Source of the DNA: Lichenicola sp964236105
GTDB taxonomy: Bacteria > Pseudomonadota > Alphaproteobacteria > Acetobacterales > Acetobacteraceae
DNA: 64,000 bases
Reading direction: 5' to 3'
Assembly (NCBI GenBank): GCA_964236105.1
Contig: CAXSBC010000007.1
Span: forward strand, 1 to 64,000
Of the stretch, positions 17,021-25,955 are shown piece by piece. Made by a program: the position numbers and the translations under genes. The notes under the pieces are model-generated. The model made no database searches. It was given only the letters and a program-made list of their open reading frames with translations, and was not told the DNA's origin. The first letter of the stretch is position 1; each line of letters opens with the position of its first letter.

Positions 17021-18034
17021 ATGATAGAACGACTCTTGCTCCTCGCTCGTGCCGATCTGGCCGCCTTCTCGATCGACCGGGACCTTCCGGTTCCGCTTGG
17101 CACCCAGCTGCGTGGATTGATCGAGTTCGGCATCGGACTCGGCACGCTGCGTGCCGGCGAGCGGTTGCCGTCGGTACGTGAGCTCGCCGACCATCTCGGC
17201 GTCGCACCGATGACGGTGGCGCAGGTCTACGGCGAGATGAAGGCCGCGGGCGTGATCGTCAGCCGGACCGGATCAGGCACCTTCGTGGCCGACCTGGCGC
17301 CGGTCGAGCGACGGCCGGCGCGCCACGGGATCGGGCTGCACCGCGCCATCGACGCCGTGATCGCCCAGGGACGGGCGCTCGGCCTGCGCGGCAGCGATCT
17401 CGCCGGCCTGATCGCTGCTCGCATGGGCGAGCCGGACCGTGTCGACAATCGGCCGGTGATCGCCGTGGTCGGCCATTTCGCGCAGACCACGGCGACCTAC
17501 TGCATCGAGATGGCGCAGGCCGTGAACGATGCGGCGGCCTTCGAGCCGACCACCCTCGCCATGATCGAGCAGGACGCCGATGCGCGCCGACGCGCGTCAC
17601 TCGCCGACATGGTGATCACCTTCCCGCATCGCCGCACGGAGGTCATGGCGCTGCTGCCCGACACGGCGGTGGCCACGATGACCTTCATCCCGTCCGCCGC
17701 GACACGTCAGGCGCTGGCAGCGCTCGACCCGGGCGCTCGTGTCGGCGTGGTCTCGATCTATCCCGAGTTCACGCCGCTGATGAAGGCAGGCGTCCTGCGC
17801 TTCGCGCCGCACGTCGCCGAGGTGTCGGTGGCGCAGCACGACGCGCCGGAACTTACGCCGATGCTGCGCCGCGTCGATGTGGTCGTATTCGCCACCGGGG
17901 CCGACAGTCTCGGGCTTGCGGTGCCGGACGGCGTCGCCTCGTTCGAGTATCGCCACACGCCTGATCCTGGCAACGTCCAGCGCCTGATCAGGCCGCTGCT
18001 GCATGACGAGAACGAAACCGGCTGGCCGCCTTGA
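17021..18034 (+). CDS. GntR family transcriptional regulator with a periplasmic-binding-like C-terminal domain
   Basis: 337 residues from ATG 17021; an in-frame start at 16898 would add 41 unlikely residues. The N-terminal winged helix (about 15-80) shows GTLRAGERLPSVRELADHLGVAPMTVAQVYGEMKAAGVI and the wing SRTGSGTFV. The C-terminal half (VIAVVGHFAQTTATYCIEMAQ onward) resembles a LacI/type-1 periplasmic-binding fold, not the usual UTRA or FadR effector domain. It is divergent from the peptide/amide operon and is its probable local repressor or activator. Confidence 0.87.
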   Translation: MIERLLLLARADLAAFSIDRDLPVPLGTQLRGLIEFGIGLGTLRAGERLPSVRELADHLGVAPMTVAQVYGEMKAAGVIVSRTGSGTFVADLAPVERRPARHGIGLHRAIDAVIAQGRALGLRGSDLAGLIAARMGEPDRVDNRPVIAVVGHFAQTTATYCIEMAQAVNDAAAFEPTTLAMIEQDADARRRASLADMVITFPHRRTEVMALLPDTAVATMTFIPSAATRQALAALDPGARVGVVSIYPEFTPLMKAGVLRFAPHVAEVSVAQHDAPELTPMLRRVDVVVFATGADSLGLAVPDGVASFEYRHTPDPGNVQRLIRPLLHDENETGWPP

Positions 18035-18160
18035 ACGGCTGGCGTCGACTGCTCACCAGCAGGCCGGTCGCCGGATGGATCGATAAGATACGGGGAACCG
18101 GTCGCAGAGATGTGGTTTGGCGACCGGTTCGAAGGGTTCAGCCGAAAGCGGGTCGACGAC

Positions 18161-18502
18161 CTAATGCATCATCACCCGGTCGTACAGGATCCCGAACATC
18201 CAGGATGTCAGTCCGACCGACAGGATCAGCAGCGGAACGTTCAACATGAGGGTCAGGGTGTTCCAGCGTTGGGCCTCCGAGAAGTTGAGGTGGAACAACA
18301 GGACAAGCTTGGCGATCGTGGTCAGAAACGCGAGAACGGATATGGTCGCGAGCAGGTTGAACGCCGACATCGCGTGGTATTCGACGAGCAGCAACGACAC
18401 GCCCAGAAGAGCGAGCGTGAGCACATAGCCGAGAACATATTGACGTCCGCTCGACAGCTCGATCTCGGGATGTTCCCACGGCTTGGCGTTATTGACGCTC
18501 AT
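18161..18502 (-). CDS. cyoD: Cytochrome bo3 ubiquinol oxidase subunit IV
   Basis: 113 residues with three membrane helices. It contains the conserved LLATISVLAFLTTIAKLVLLFHLNF block and WNTLTLMLNV. Subunit IV assists assembly of the CuB site in the quinol oxidase. ATG 18502 overlaps the cyoC stop (TGATG). It is the last gene of cyoABCD. A farnesyltransferase gene (cyoE) is expected next but absent; the operon ends convergently with the GntR gene. Confidence 0.92.
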   Translation of the reverse strand: MSVNNAKPWEHPEIELSSGRQYVLGYVLTLALLGVSLLLVEYHAMSAFNLLATISVLAFLTTIAKLVLLFHLNFSEAQRWNTLTLMLNVPLLILSVGLTSWMFGILYDRVMMH

Positions 18503-19137
18503 CAGATCGAACCCCGCAGATAAACAAAGGTATAGACGAACGTCCAGATAAGCCCCTGATACAGCCAGTAGACCTTCAGGTTGGCGAGCCGGTAGGTCAC
18601 CAGGTGGGTGAAACCGTCCCGCGCAATCTGTGCCAGCATCACCACCATCCATAGCAGGCCTACCGCCAGATGGACGCCGTGGGCGACGACAATCGTCCAG
18701 AAGATCGAAAGAAAGCCGCTACGCTGCGGCGGCCCGCCAGCTACTGCAACACCGTGCAGTTCGTGGACTTCCATCCCGATGAACGCGAGTCCGATCAGGA
18801 ACGAGATCGCAAGCCAGGCCATTGCCGGTCTAGGACGGTCGTGTTTCAGCTGGACCATCACCATGCCGTAGGCCAGCACGCTGCTGAACAGCACGATCGT
18901 TTCCACGTAGCCGTAGACCGGCGAGGCGACATCTCGCGGGGTCGGGCCGCCTGCGAAGCTCGTGGGATAGCTGAGCACCGTGTAGGCCGCGAACAGAGCG
19001 GCGAAGATCAACGAGTCGCTGAGCATATAGAGCCAGAAGCCGAGCATACGTGTGCTCATCATGTCGTGCTCGTGGTTGGCCTCAACCCACAGCCTGACGC
19101 CGGGAGCCGGTCCGGCATTCTCAACACCGGACGTCAT
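18502..19137 (-). CDS. cyoC: Cytochrome bo3 ubiquinol oxidase subunit III
   Basis: 211 residues, five membrane helices: TRMLGFWLYMLSDSLIFAALFA, VETIVLFSSVLAYGMVMV, WLAISFLIGLAFIGMEVHEL, WTIVVAHGVHLAVGLLWMVV and a last helix ending YTFVYLRGSI. The GMEVHEL segment is diagnostic of heme-copper oxidase subunit III. It stabilises the catalytic subunit in the inner membrane. ATG overlaps the cyoB stop (ATGA). Confidence 0.95.
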   Translation of the reverse strand: MTSGVENAGPAPGVRLWVEANHEHDMMSTRMLGFWLYMLSDSLIFAALFAAYTVLSYPTSFAGGPTPRDVASPVYGYVETIVLFSSVLAYGMVMVQLKHDRPRPAMAWLAISFLIGLAFIGMEVHELHGVAVAGGPPQRSGFLSIFWTIVVAHGVHLAVGLLWMVVMLAQIARDGFTHLVTYRLANLKVYWLYQGLIWTFVYTFVYLRGSI

Positions 19138-21227
19138 CGCGTGTCTCCCCGACCTGTTCCGACACCAAGCGCCACGACGCCACCTGCGACGGGAACCTTT
19201 GGCCGTGAGTGCATGTCCGGTCTCGCCGCCAGGCGTTCGAGCCGTCGGATCTCATCGGCCGGAATCGTCGATCCAGTACTGCCACCAAAGGATCGGAATA
19301 TGATGATGGCGAAAATCGATATCAGCGACAGGATCGCCAACCACCAGATGCGCCAGATCATGGCAAACCCGAACGCCGCCGTGCACGCGCCGATCAGCAT
19401 CGGTACCGGTGTGCTGAGCGGCAGCTCGATATCATGGAAGTGGTCCGGCATCACCTGATCAAGACCGTGCTCGCGCCGCCAAGCCGCCTCGTCACGTGCG
19501 TTGATCTGCGGGATCACCGCGAAGTTGTAGTCCGGGACCGGCGAGTGCGTCAGCCACTCAAGACTGCGGCTGGTGTTCCAGGGGTCCTGGCCAGCCCGGT
19601 TCAAGGCTCGATCCCGGATGCTGACATACATCTGGTAGATGAAGGCGATCAGTGCCGCGATGTCGACGAAGATGCCGAGCTCCTCGACCGCGAGCAGCGG
19701 CCACCAGCTCTGATAGGGAACATAGGCCAGTCGGCGCGGCATGCCTGTCAGGCCGAGCACGAACATCGCGGTGAAGACAATGAACGTCCCGCCGACGAGC
19801 AGCCAGAACACCCATTTGCCGCTCGTTTCATGGAGGGTGAAGCCGAACACCTTCGGGAACCAGAAGGTGACGCCGCCGATGGCTGCAAACACCGTCACCA
19901 TGACCACGCAGTGGAAGTGCGCGATCACGAAGACGCCATTATGGGTCATGTAGTTGATGGCCGGGATGGCCAGCATCATGCCGGTCCAACCCCCGATGAT
20001 CTGCATGAAGATCGCCGAGACCGCCCAGAGCATCGGCGTCGTGAAGGTCAGGCGCCCGCGGACCATGGTCAGCGCCCAGTCGAACACCTTTACCCCGGTC
20101 GGAATGGCGACCAGCATCGTCGATACGCTGTAGAACGCGTTGACGACCGGACCGGCGCCCATGGTGAAGAAATGGTGCAGCCAGACCGTCCAGGAGATAC
20201 AGCCGATGCTCAGCGTCGCGGCCACCATGACCGGATAGCCGAACAGCTTCTTGTCCGAGAAGGTCGGGATCACCTCGGACATGATCCCCCATGAGGGAAG
20301 GATGATGAAATAGACCTCAGGATGGCCCCAGATCCAGAAGAGATCGGTGTAGAGCATGAAGTTGCCCCCGACACCGGTCGTGTAGAAATGGGTCCCCAGG
20401 TAGCGGTCCAGACTCAGAAGGCCGATCGCCACGCCCAGCACCGGGAAGGCGGTGAGGCCGATGACGTTGGTGGTGAGCGCCGTCCAGGTGAACAGGGGCA
20501 GGCGCATCCAGGTCATGCCCGGCGCGCGCATCTTGATGATCGTCGCGATGATGTTCACCGCACCCAGCGTCGTGCCGATGCTGCCGATCTGGAGCGCCCA
20601 GCTCCAGTAATCGACGCCGACGTCCGGACTGTAAGAAAGCTCGGTCAGCGGTGCCAGGCCAACCCAACCGGCTTGGCTGAAATCGCCGACGAAGAGCGAT
20701 ACCATCGTCAGACCCGCGCCAACCGCCGTCATCCAGAAGGCGAGGGCATTCACATACGGGAACGCCATATCGCGGGCGCCGATCTGCAGCGGCACGAGAT
20801 AGTTCATGAAGCCGGCGAGTATCGGCGTCGCCGCGAAGATCAGCATGATGGTCCCGTGGGACCCGTAGATCTGATCGTAGTGATAAGGCGGCAGATAGCC
20901 ATGATCGGCGCCGAGATAGCCCGGAGATGCCGGTCCGGCCGCCATGACCTGCTGCGTACGCATCATGATGGCGTCGACAAAGCCGCGGAACAGCATGACG
21001 GTCCCGACCACGGCGTACATGATGCCGATCCGCTTGTGATCGAGAGTCGTCAGCCACTCATGCCACAGGTAGCCCCATTTGCGGTAATAGGTCAGCAGCC
21101 CGAGGATCGCGAGGGCAAGCCCGGCCGCGAACACGAAGGCAAAGCCGACGATGAGGCTGTCGTAGGGGATCTGCGCCAGCGTCAGCCGCCCAAAGATCGG
21201 ATCCCAGTGGTCCTGGACGTCACTCAT
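19134..21227 (-). CDS. cyoB: Cytochrome bo3 ubiquinol oxidase subunit I
   Basis: 697-residue heme-copper oxidase catalytic subunit that reduces oxygen to water and pumps protons. Metal-ligand segments are visible: GSHGTIML (low-spin heme His), WIWGHPEVYFIILP (CuB His with the cross-linked Tyr), WLHHFFTMG (two CuB His) and VIAHFHCVVM (high- and low-spin heme His). The N- and C-terminal extra helices typical of CyoB are present, and the C-terminal tail (ADEIRRLERLAARPD) is hydrophilic. ATG overlaps the cyoA stop (ATGA). Confidence 0.97.
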   Translation of the reverse strand: MSDVQDHWDPIFGRLTLAQIPYDSLIVGFAFVFAAGLALAILGLLTYYRKWGYLWHEWLTTLDHKRIGIMYAVVGTVMLFRGFVDAIMMRTQQVMAAGPASPGYLGADHGYLPPYHYDQIYGSHGTIMLIFAATPILAGFMNYLVPLQIGARDMAFPYVNALAFWMTAVGAGLTMVSLFVGDFSQAGWVGLAPLTELSYSPDVGVDYWSWALQIGSIGTTLGAVNIIATIIKMRAPGMTWMRLPLFTWTALTTNVIGLTAFPVLGVAIGLLSLDRYLGTHFYTTGVGGNFMLYTDLFWIWGHPEVYFIILPSWGIMSEVIPTFSDKKLFGYPVMVAATLSIGCISWTVWLHHFFTMGAGPVVNAFYSVSTMLVAIPTGVKVFDWALTMVRGRLTFTTPMLWAVSAIFMQIIGGWTGMMLAIPAINYMTHNGVFVIAHFHCVVMVTVFAAIGGVTFWFPKVFGFTLHETSGKWVFWLLVGGTFIVFTAMFVLGLTGMPRRLAYVPYQSWWPLLAVEELGIFVDIAALIAFIYQMYVSIRDRALNRAGQDPWNTSRSLEWLTHSPVPDYNFAVIPQINARDEAAWRREHGLDQVMPDHFHDIELPLSTPVPMLIGACTAAFGFAMIWRIWWLAILSLISIFAIIIFRSFGGSTGSTIPADEIRRLERLAARPDMHSRPKVPVAGGVVALGVGTGRGDTR

Positions 21228-22285
21228 CGATTCTGTTCCTGGTCAGGAGAAAACGCCGCGTTGTTCGGCTGCTGGCCGCCATTCACCTTGTGCGCCTTCT
21301 TTTCGGTCATGCTGCTGGGCGTATCGAACGTGACCCCCATCATCACGCTCTGCATGATGTGATCGAAAAAGCCATTCTCGACGTTCGAGAACTCTACGGT
21401 ACCGCCATCCTTGTTGATTGTCGGCTTGGCAAATTTCTTGAACGTCGCATCGTCCAGATGCGTCGGCGCCTGCCCGGCGCCGGCAATCCAGGACTGGAAG
21501 TCCGCCGGCGACACCACCCGGGTGCGAAACCGCATCCATGAAAATCCTGGTCCGTTGTAGTCCGAAGCGAAGCCTTCGTAGGTGCCGATCTGTTCTGCGA
21601 TCAAACCCTGCCATGTCCGCATTCCGGGCATGACGTCGATCTGTCCGGCTAGCTGCGGAATAAAGAAGTCGGTAGTGACGGTGGACGACGTCAGCCGGAA
21701 CCGGATCGGCGTATGCACAGGCAGGACAAGTTCGTTGGCGATCGCCACGTGCCTGTCCGGATAGATGAACAGCCACTGCCAGTCTGTTGTAATAACGTCG
21801 ATGTTGACTGGCGGAGTCTCAGCGTCCGCACTGGTACCCTTTGCCATCACGCCGGGACCGGCCGGATCAGTCTCGTAGGCTCCCTTGACCGCATAGAAGC
21901 CGAGAGCGATGACGATCGCGAGCGGGGCGCCCCAGAACGTGATCTCAAGTGGCAGGGAGTGCGACCAGCCGGGAACATAGCGCCCCTTTCCGGTCGATCG
22001 ACGATACCGCCATATGGCCCACAGCACCAAGAGCGTCGCCGGCCCGATGACCAGAAACGTCGCGGCTGTATCGACAATCCAGGACTGGAGACTGGCGCTG
22101 GCGACCGGCCCCCGAGGATGCAGCAGCCAGAAGCCGTTCGGCGCGCAGCTGACGCAGATCGATGTGCATGACAGCGCAACCGCTCGATAACACAAACCTA
22201 ATCTCAACCTTTTCAAGCGAAGCCCTTTCGTCGCGGCGGGATGGAAAGCGCATCGCAGCGTGTGCAAGAGGTGGCAACAGAACAA
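21224..22285 (-). CDS. cyoA: Cytochrome bo3 ubiquinol oxidase subunit II
   Basis: Up to 353 residues: an N-terminal signal or lipoprotein region, two membrane helices and a periplasmic cupredoxin domain (DVITTDWQWLFIYPD, ATANEL-like region, FFIPQLAGQIDVMPGM). The CuA cysteine pair is absent, as expected for a quinol oxidase. The start is uncertain. A TTG near 22198 after AGG would give a short Cys-containing leader ending VSCAPNG, which resembles the E. coli CyoA lipidation site; the longer frame to 22285 looks non-native. First gene of cyoABCD. Confidence 0.9.
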   Translation of the reverse strand: MFCCHLLHTLRCAFHPAATKGLRLKRLRLGLCYRAVALSCTSICVSCAPNGFWLLHPRGPVASASLQSWIVDTAATFLVIGPATLLVLWAIWRYRRSTGKGRYVPGWSHSLPLEITFWGAPLAIVIALGFYAVKGAYETDPAGPGVMAKGTSADAETPPVNIDVITTDWQWLFIYPDRHVAIANELVLPVHTPIRFRLTSSTVTTDFFIPQLAGQIDVMPGMRTWQGLIAEQIGTYEGFASDYNGPGFSWMRFRTRVVSPADFQSWIAGAGQAPTHLDDATFKKFAKPTINKDGGTVEFSNVENGFFDHIMQSVMMGVTFDTPSSMTEKKAHKVNGGQQPNNAAFSPDQEQNR

Positions 22286-23213
22286 TGGCTGTTCGCTTCA
22301 GCCATGTGTGGCACAAGCCGGCGACATCTGCTGGGATGGGCTGCTCAAACGCCGAATGGCTGCGCTTGCGTCGTTCGATTGATAAGATTGAGGGTTGCGC
22401 ATGAAGCTCATACGCCTTCCTAGCGTCCAGCAAGCGCAAAAGCGCATCACGGTTCAAGGAGCAGCGTCGTCGGCAAGAAGTCCCTCCGCTGCTCGGGCAA
22501 GGATGGTAAGTGCTCGACCGTCGATCCACCGATCGGGACCAGCCAGGGTAGTTGCCTCGACGAGATCCCTGCCTCGACCGCGGTTTGGCTGTCCGGGTCT
22601 CTGCTCTTTTCATCGGCAGTCGATTTGCGGGTTTGTGATGGGACCACCGCGGCAGCCATGCAGTCGATCCCAGCACTGCCAGCAGGGTCGATGCGACCGG
22701 AATGTGACAGAGATAAAGTGAAGAGGAGCGCAACCCGATCCAGCTCAGCCCGTGCGGGACGGCACAATCGCCAACAAGCTGGCGTTCAGCGGCGCCTGGG
22801 ATGGCGAGGGGTTAGCCGAGCAAACCTGGCGCTGCCCGATCGATCAAACAGACCGGCTCCAACCGTGCGGGGGCACTCGGGGCATGCACAGCTTATATTG
22901 AGCATGCCCGCACGGCAGGACACCTGTTCACCGCGAGTGCTTGCACAAGCGGAAAGCTGGTAGATGAGGCGTTATTCCGGTCTTCCTGTTGGGAGATCGT
23001 GCATCCGACCGTGAGCATTTAAAGTTCCAGGCCTGTCGCAACATCCAGCCAAGCCTGTCTTTCCGCCACATCAGCCAGTCGTGATCGCTCTTGATCGCTC
23101 TCCGACACGCCATGCAGCGGCTTCACATCGTGGTGCGATAATGAAACTATGCTGGTACCAGTCAGCCCGACGATAGTTCGCGACGATGCATCATTTTGTG
23201 GAAGCGGCACCCT
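22286..23213. other. Gene-poor region upstream of cyoA and the efflux operon
   Basis: About 930 bases between two divergent operons. Overlapping open frames have low-complexity translations. The only slightly protein-like piece is a 63-residue minus frame at 23019-23210 ending ERQAWLDVATGLEL, with no recognised family. Promoters for cyoA and the MFS gene must be here, but no confident element was identified. Confidence 0.45.
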
Positions 23214-24764
23214 ATGGAGATCAAGCCACTTGTCGGATTGCTTGGGGTGGTCATTGCAGCCCTGACGGCTGAATTCAACGACGGCGTATCGGGAAGCGCA
23301 TTGCCGGACATACGCGGCGGCCTCGGGATCGACCTCGACCAGGGTACCTGGTTGACGAGCCTCTATGCGACGGGCCAGGTCATCGGCATGTCGCTATCGC
23401 CCTGGTGGGCGGTGACGTTGACGGTCCGTCGCTGGGTGTTGTTCGCGATCGCGCTCTGCTGCGCATCAACGATCTTCATCCCATTCACGTCCAATCTCAC
23501 TTTGCTCTACGGGCAGCGCTTTCTGCAGGGGTTCTCCGGCGGCCTCATCATTCCGTGCCTGCTGATTGTCGGGCTGCGTGTCCTCGCACCGCCGATCCGG
23601 CTCTATGGTCTGGCGCTGTATGCCTTGACCGCGACATTCGGACCAAATATGTCGATCACGCTTGCAGCCTTGTGGACCGACGTCGTCGCCTGGCAGTTCG
23701 TGTTCTTTTCGGCATTGCCCCTCTGTACGCTTGCTGCCTTGCTGGTCTGGTATGGCGTTGAACAGGATGCGCCAAAATACGAGCGGTTGCCGTTGTTCGA
23801 CTGGTCGGGGGCGCTGCTTGGCGCCATCGGCTTCAGCGCCCTGGTCACGATGCTGGAGCAGGGCGATCGATATGACTGGTTCAACTCGCGAACCATCTGC
23901 GTGCTGGCGCTGATCAGCGTCGTGGTGCTGCCGCTTTTCGTGATCAACGAGTTCCTGGTTCCGTCGCCGCTGTTCGGCTTCAGACTGTTGAAGCGGCGCA
24001 ACCTGGCCTACGGGCTGATCGCCCTGTTCACCTTCTTGCTGATCGGCCAGTCGGCCTCGACGATCCCGACCATCTTTCTGACCGATGTCCAGGGATTTCG
24101 TCCGATACAGGCCTATGCGGTGACGCTGGTCGTGGCCGCGTCGCAGCTGGTTTTGTTGCCGCTGGTGGCGGTGCTGCTGAACTACCGCCACGTCGATGCG
24201 CGGATCGTGAGTTTCGCGGGCCTGGCCTGCGTGCTGACGGCCTGCATCGGCAACGTGTTTCTGACCAGCGTCGTCCAGGGTGGCGGCTTCCTGATCTGGC
24301 AAGGGCTCCAGGCAGTCGGCGAGCCGCTGATCGTCCTGCCATTACTGATGATGTCGACCAACACGATCACCAAGCCGGAAGAGGGACCGCTGGCGTCGGC
24401 ACTGATCAACACCTGCCGTGGCCTGGCCGAACCGGTCGGAACCTGGCTGCTGGCATTGATCATGCGCTGGCGCGGCGGCCTCCATTACAACCGGATCGTC
24501 GACCAGTCCGGACAGGGCAGCTACAGCGTCCTCAGCGGATCGGGGCTGATCCCCGGCGATCCGCCGCCGCTGCTGCCAGACAGCCTGCCTCGCTTTCCCG
24601 GCAGTCTTGACGCGTTCAGGGCCGACGTGCAGATCCAGTCGACAGTGCTGACGCTGAGCGACTCCTTCGTTATATTCGGAGCACTGGTCATCTTTCTCAT
24701 GATCGTTCTGGCGGTGCTACCGGAGCGCACCTATCCGCCGCGCATCGCGCTGGCCAAGAAGTAG
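23214..24764 (+). CDS. DHA2 family MFS multidrug exporter (EmrB-like)
   Basis: 516 residues with about 14 membrane segments. Helix 1 region LLGVVIAALTAEFNDGVSGSALPDI and the motif LTSLYATGQVIGMSLSPWWAV mark the DHA2 drug:proton antiporters. QRFLQGFSGGLIIPCLLIV carries motif C-like glycines. A large C-terminal periplasmic loop (about 430-480) precedes the last helix, as in EmrB. ATG 23214 was preferred over a TTG 18 bases upstream. It is the first gene of a tripartite efflux operon: MFS, membrane fusion protein, outer membrane factor. Confidence 0.93.
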   Translation: MEIKPLVGLLGVVIAALTAEFNDGVSGSALPDIRGGLGIDLDQGTWLTSLYATGQVIGMSLSPWWAVTLTVRRWVLFAIALCCASTIFIPFTSNLTLLYGQRFLQGFSGGLIIPCLLIVGLRVLAPPIRLYGLALYALTATFGPNMSITLAALWTDVVAWQFVFFSALPLCTLAALLVWYGVEQDAPKYERLPLFDWSGALLGAIGFSALVTMLEQGDRYDWFNSRTICVLALISVVVLPLFVINEFLVPSPLFGFRLLKRRNLAYGLIALFTFLLIGQSASTIPTIFLTDVQGFRPIQAYAVTLVVAASQLVLLPLVAVLLNYRHVDARIVSFAGLACVLTACIGNVFLTSVVQGGGFLIWQGLQAVGEPLIVLPLLMMSTNTITKPEEGPLASALINTCRGLAEPVGTWLLALIMRWRGGLHYNRIVDQSGQGSYSVLSGSGLIPGDPPPLLPDSLPRFPGSLDAFRADVQIQSTVLTLSDSFVIFGALVIFLMIVLAVLPERTYPPRIALAKK

Positions 24765-24774
24765 GAGGCGAGCC

Positions 24775-25953
24775 ATGGCCGACGAGGACGACAAGGAGAA
24801 AGACGGCAAGGACGACAAGGAGAAGGGCGCCAAGAACGAGAAGGAGAAAGACGGCAAGGACGAGAAGCCGGACAAGAAGCAGTCCAAGCCGCTCTGGCCC
24901 TGGCTGCTTGGCGGCGTTGTCGTGGTCGGGTTCATCGTCGGCGTGCTGGTGATCATCTACGCGCCGTCGAACTCGGTCTGGACCGACGACGCCTATGTCA
25001 CCGCGCACTACGCGACGATCGCACCACGCATCTCCGGGCAGGTCTCCAGCGTCGATGTCGACGACAACCAGCCGGTGCAGGCCGGCCAGGTGCTGGCCAC
25101 GCTCGATGATCGCGACTTCCGGACCACGCTTGCCACCGACGAGGCGATGCTGGCGCGCGACCGGGCTCAAGCCGATGACATCGCGGCGCAGATTGGGCGC
25201 CTGCCGGCGCAGATCGCGCAGTCACAGGCAAACGTCGCATCCTCCTCGGCACAGCTGATATTCGCGCAGCAGAACGAGACCCGTTACCGCAACCTCGCCA
25301 GCACCGGCGCCGGCTCGTTCCAGGAGCGCCAGCAAGCCGACATGTCGCTGCGACAGGCGCAGGCCTCCGTCGACGGCGCGCAAGCCTCGGTCAGCTCGAC
25401 GCGGCACCAGCTGCCGATCCTGCAGGCGCAGTATCAGGCCGCCCTCGGGACCATCCAGTCCGATCGCGCGCAGGTGGAGCAGGCGCGACTGAACCTGTCC
25501 TACACGCGCATCCTGGCGCCGCTGGATGGGACGGTGGGGCAGCGCGCCGTGCAGGTGGGCAACTTCGTCGGCCCGGGCACGGCGCTGATGGCGCTGGTGC
25601 CGCTCGATCGCCTCTATATCGTGGCGAACTATCGCGAGGTGTCGCTCAGGCACGTGCTGCCCGGGCAGCATGCGCGCATCCACGTCGATGCCTACAACCT
25701 CGACCTCGACGGCGTCGTCAACTCCGTGCCGCCGGCGTCGGGTGCCGCGTTCGCGCCGATCCAGCCCAACAACGCCACCGGGAACTTCACCAAGATCGTG
25801 CAGCGCCTGCCGATCAAGATCCTGGTCTTGCCGGGCCAGAACGAGGCCAAGCTGCTCCGGATCGGCTTCTCGGTGGAGATCACCATCGATACCGGACAGG
25901 CCGATGTGAAGGGTCGGCAGAGCGTGACGCCGCAGCGCCTGACTGCGCGCTGA
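24775..25953 (+). CDS. HlyD/EmrA family membrane fusion protein with a Lys/Asp/Glu repeat N-terminus
   Basis: 392 residues. One membrane anchor (about 40-62, LWPWLLGGVVVVGFIVGVLVII) follows a cytoplasmic tail of about 36 residues built from three eight-residue repeats of DDKEKDGK type. After the anchor come the biotinyl-lipoyl half-motifs (TDDAYVTAHYATIAPRISGQV, NQPVQAGQVLATLDD), a long coiled-coil hairpin rich in Gln and Ala (about 110-240), and LNLSYTRILAPLDGTVGQRAVQVG. It bridges the MFS pump and the outer membrane channel. GGAGG precedes the ATG, ten bases after the MFS stop. Confidence 0.93.
   Translation: MADEDDKEKDGKDDKEKGAKNEKEKDGKDEKPDKKQSKPLWPWLLGGVVVVGFIVGVLVIIYAPSNSVWTDDAYVTAHYATIAPRISGQVSSVDVDDNQPVQAGQVLATLDDRDFRTTLATDEAMLARDRAQADDIAAQIGRLPAQIAQSQANVASSSAQLIFAQQNETRYRNLASTGAGSFQERQQADMSLRQAQASVDGAQASVSSTRHQLPILQAQYQAALGTIQSDRAQVEQARLNLSYTRILAPLDGTVGQRAVQVGNFVGPGTALMALVPLDRLYIVANYREVSLRHVLPGQHARIHVDAYNLDLDGVVNSVPPASGAAFAPIQPNNATGNFTKIVQRLPIKILVLPGQNEAKLLRIGFSVEITIDTGQADVKGRQSVTPQRLTAR
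24787..24870 (+). repeat. 24-bp tandem repeat inside the membrane fusion protein gene
   Basis: Three full 24-bp units (24787-24810, 24811-24834, 24835-24858) and a degenerate fourth, coding for DDKEKDGK, DDKEKGAK, NEKEKDGK and DEKPDKK. Unit number sets the length of the charged cytoplasmic tail. Such in-frame repeats can change copy number by slippage. Confidence 0.85.
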
Positions 25954-25955
25954 GG

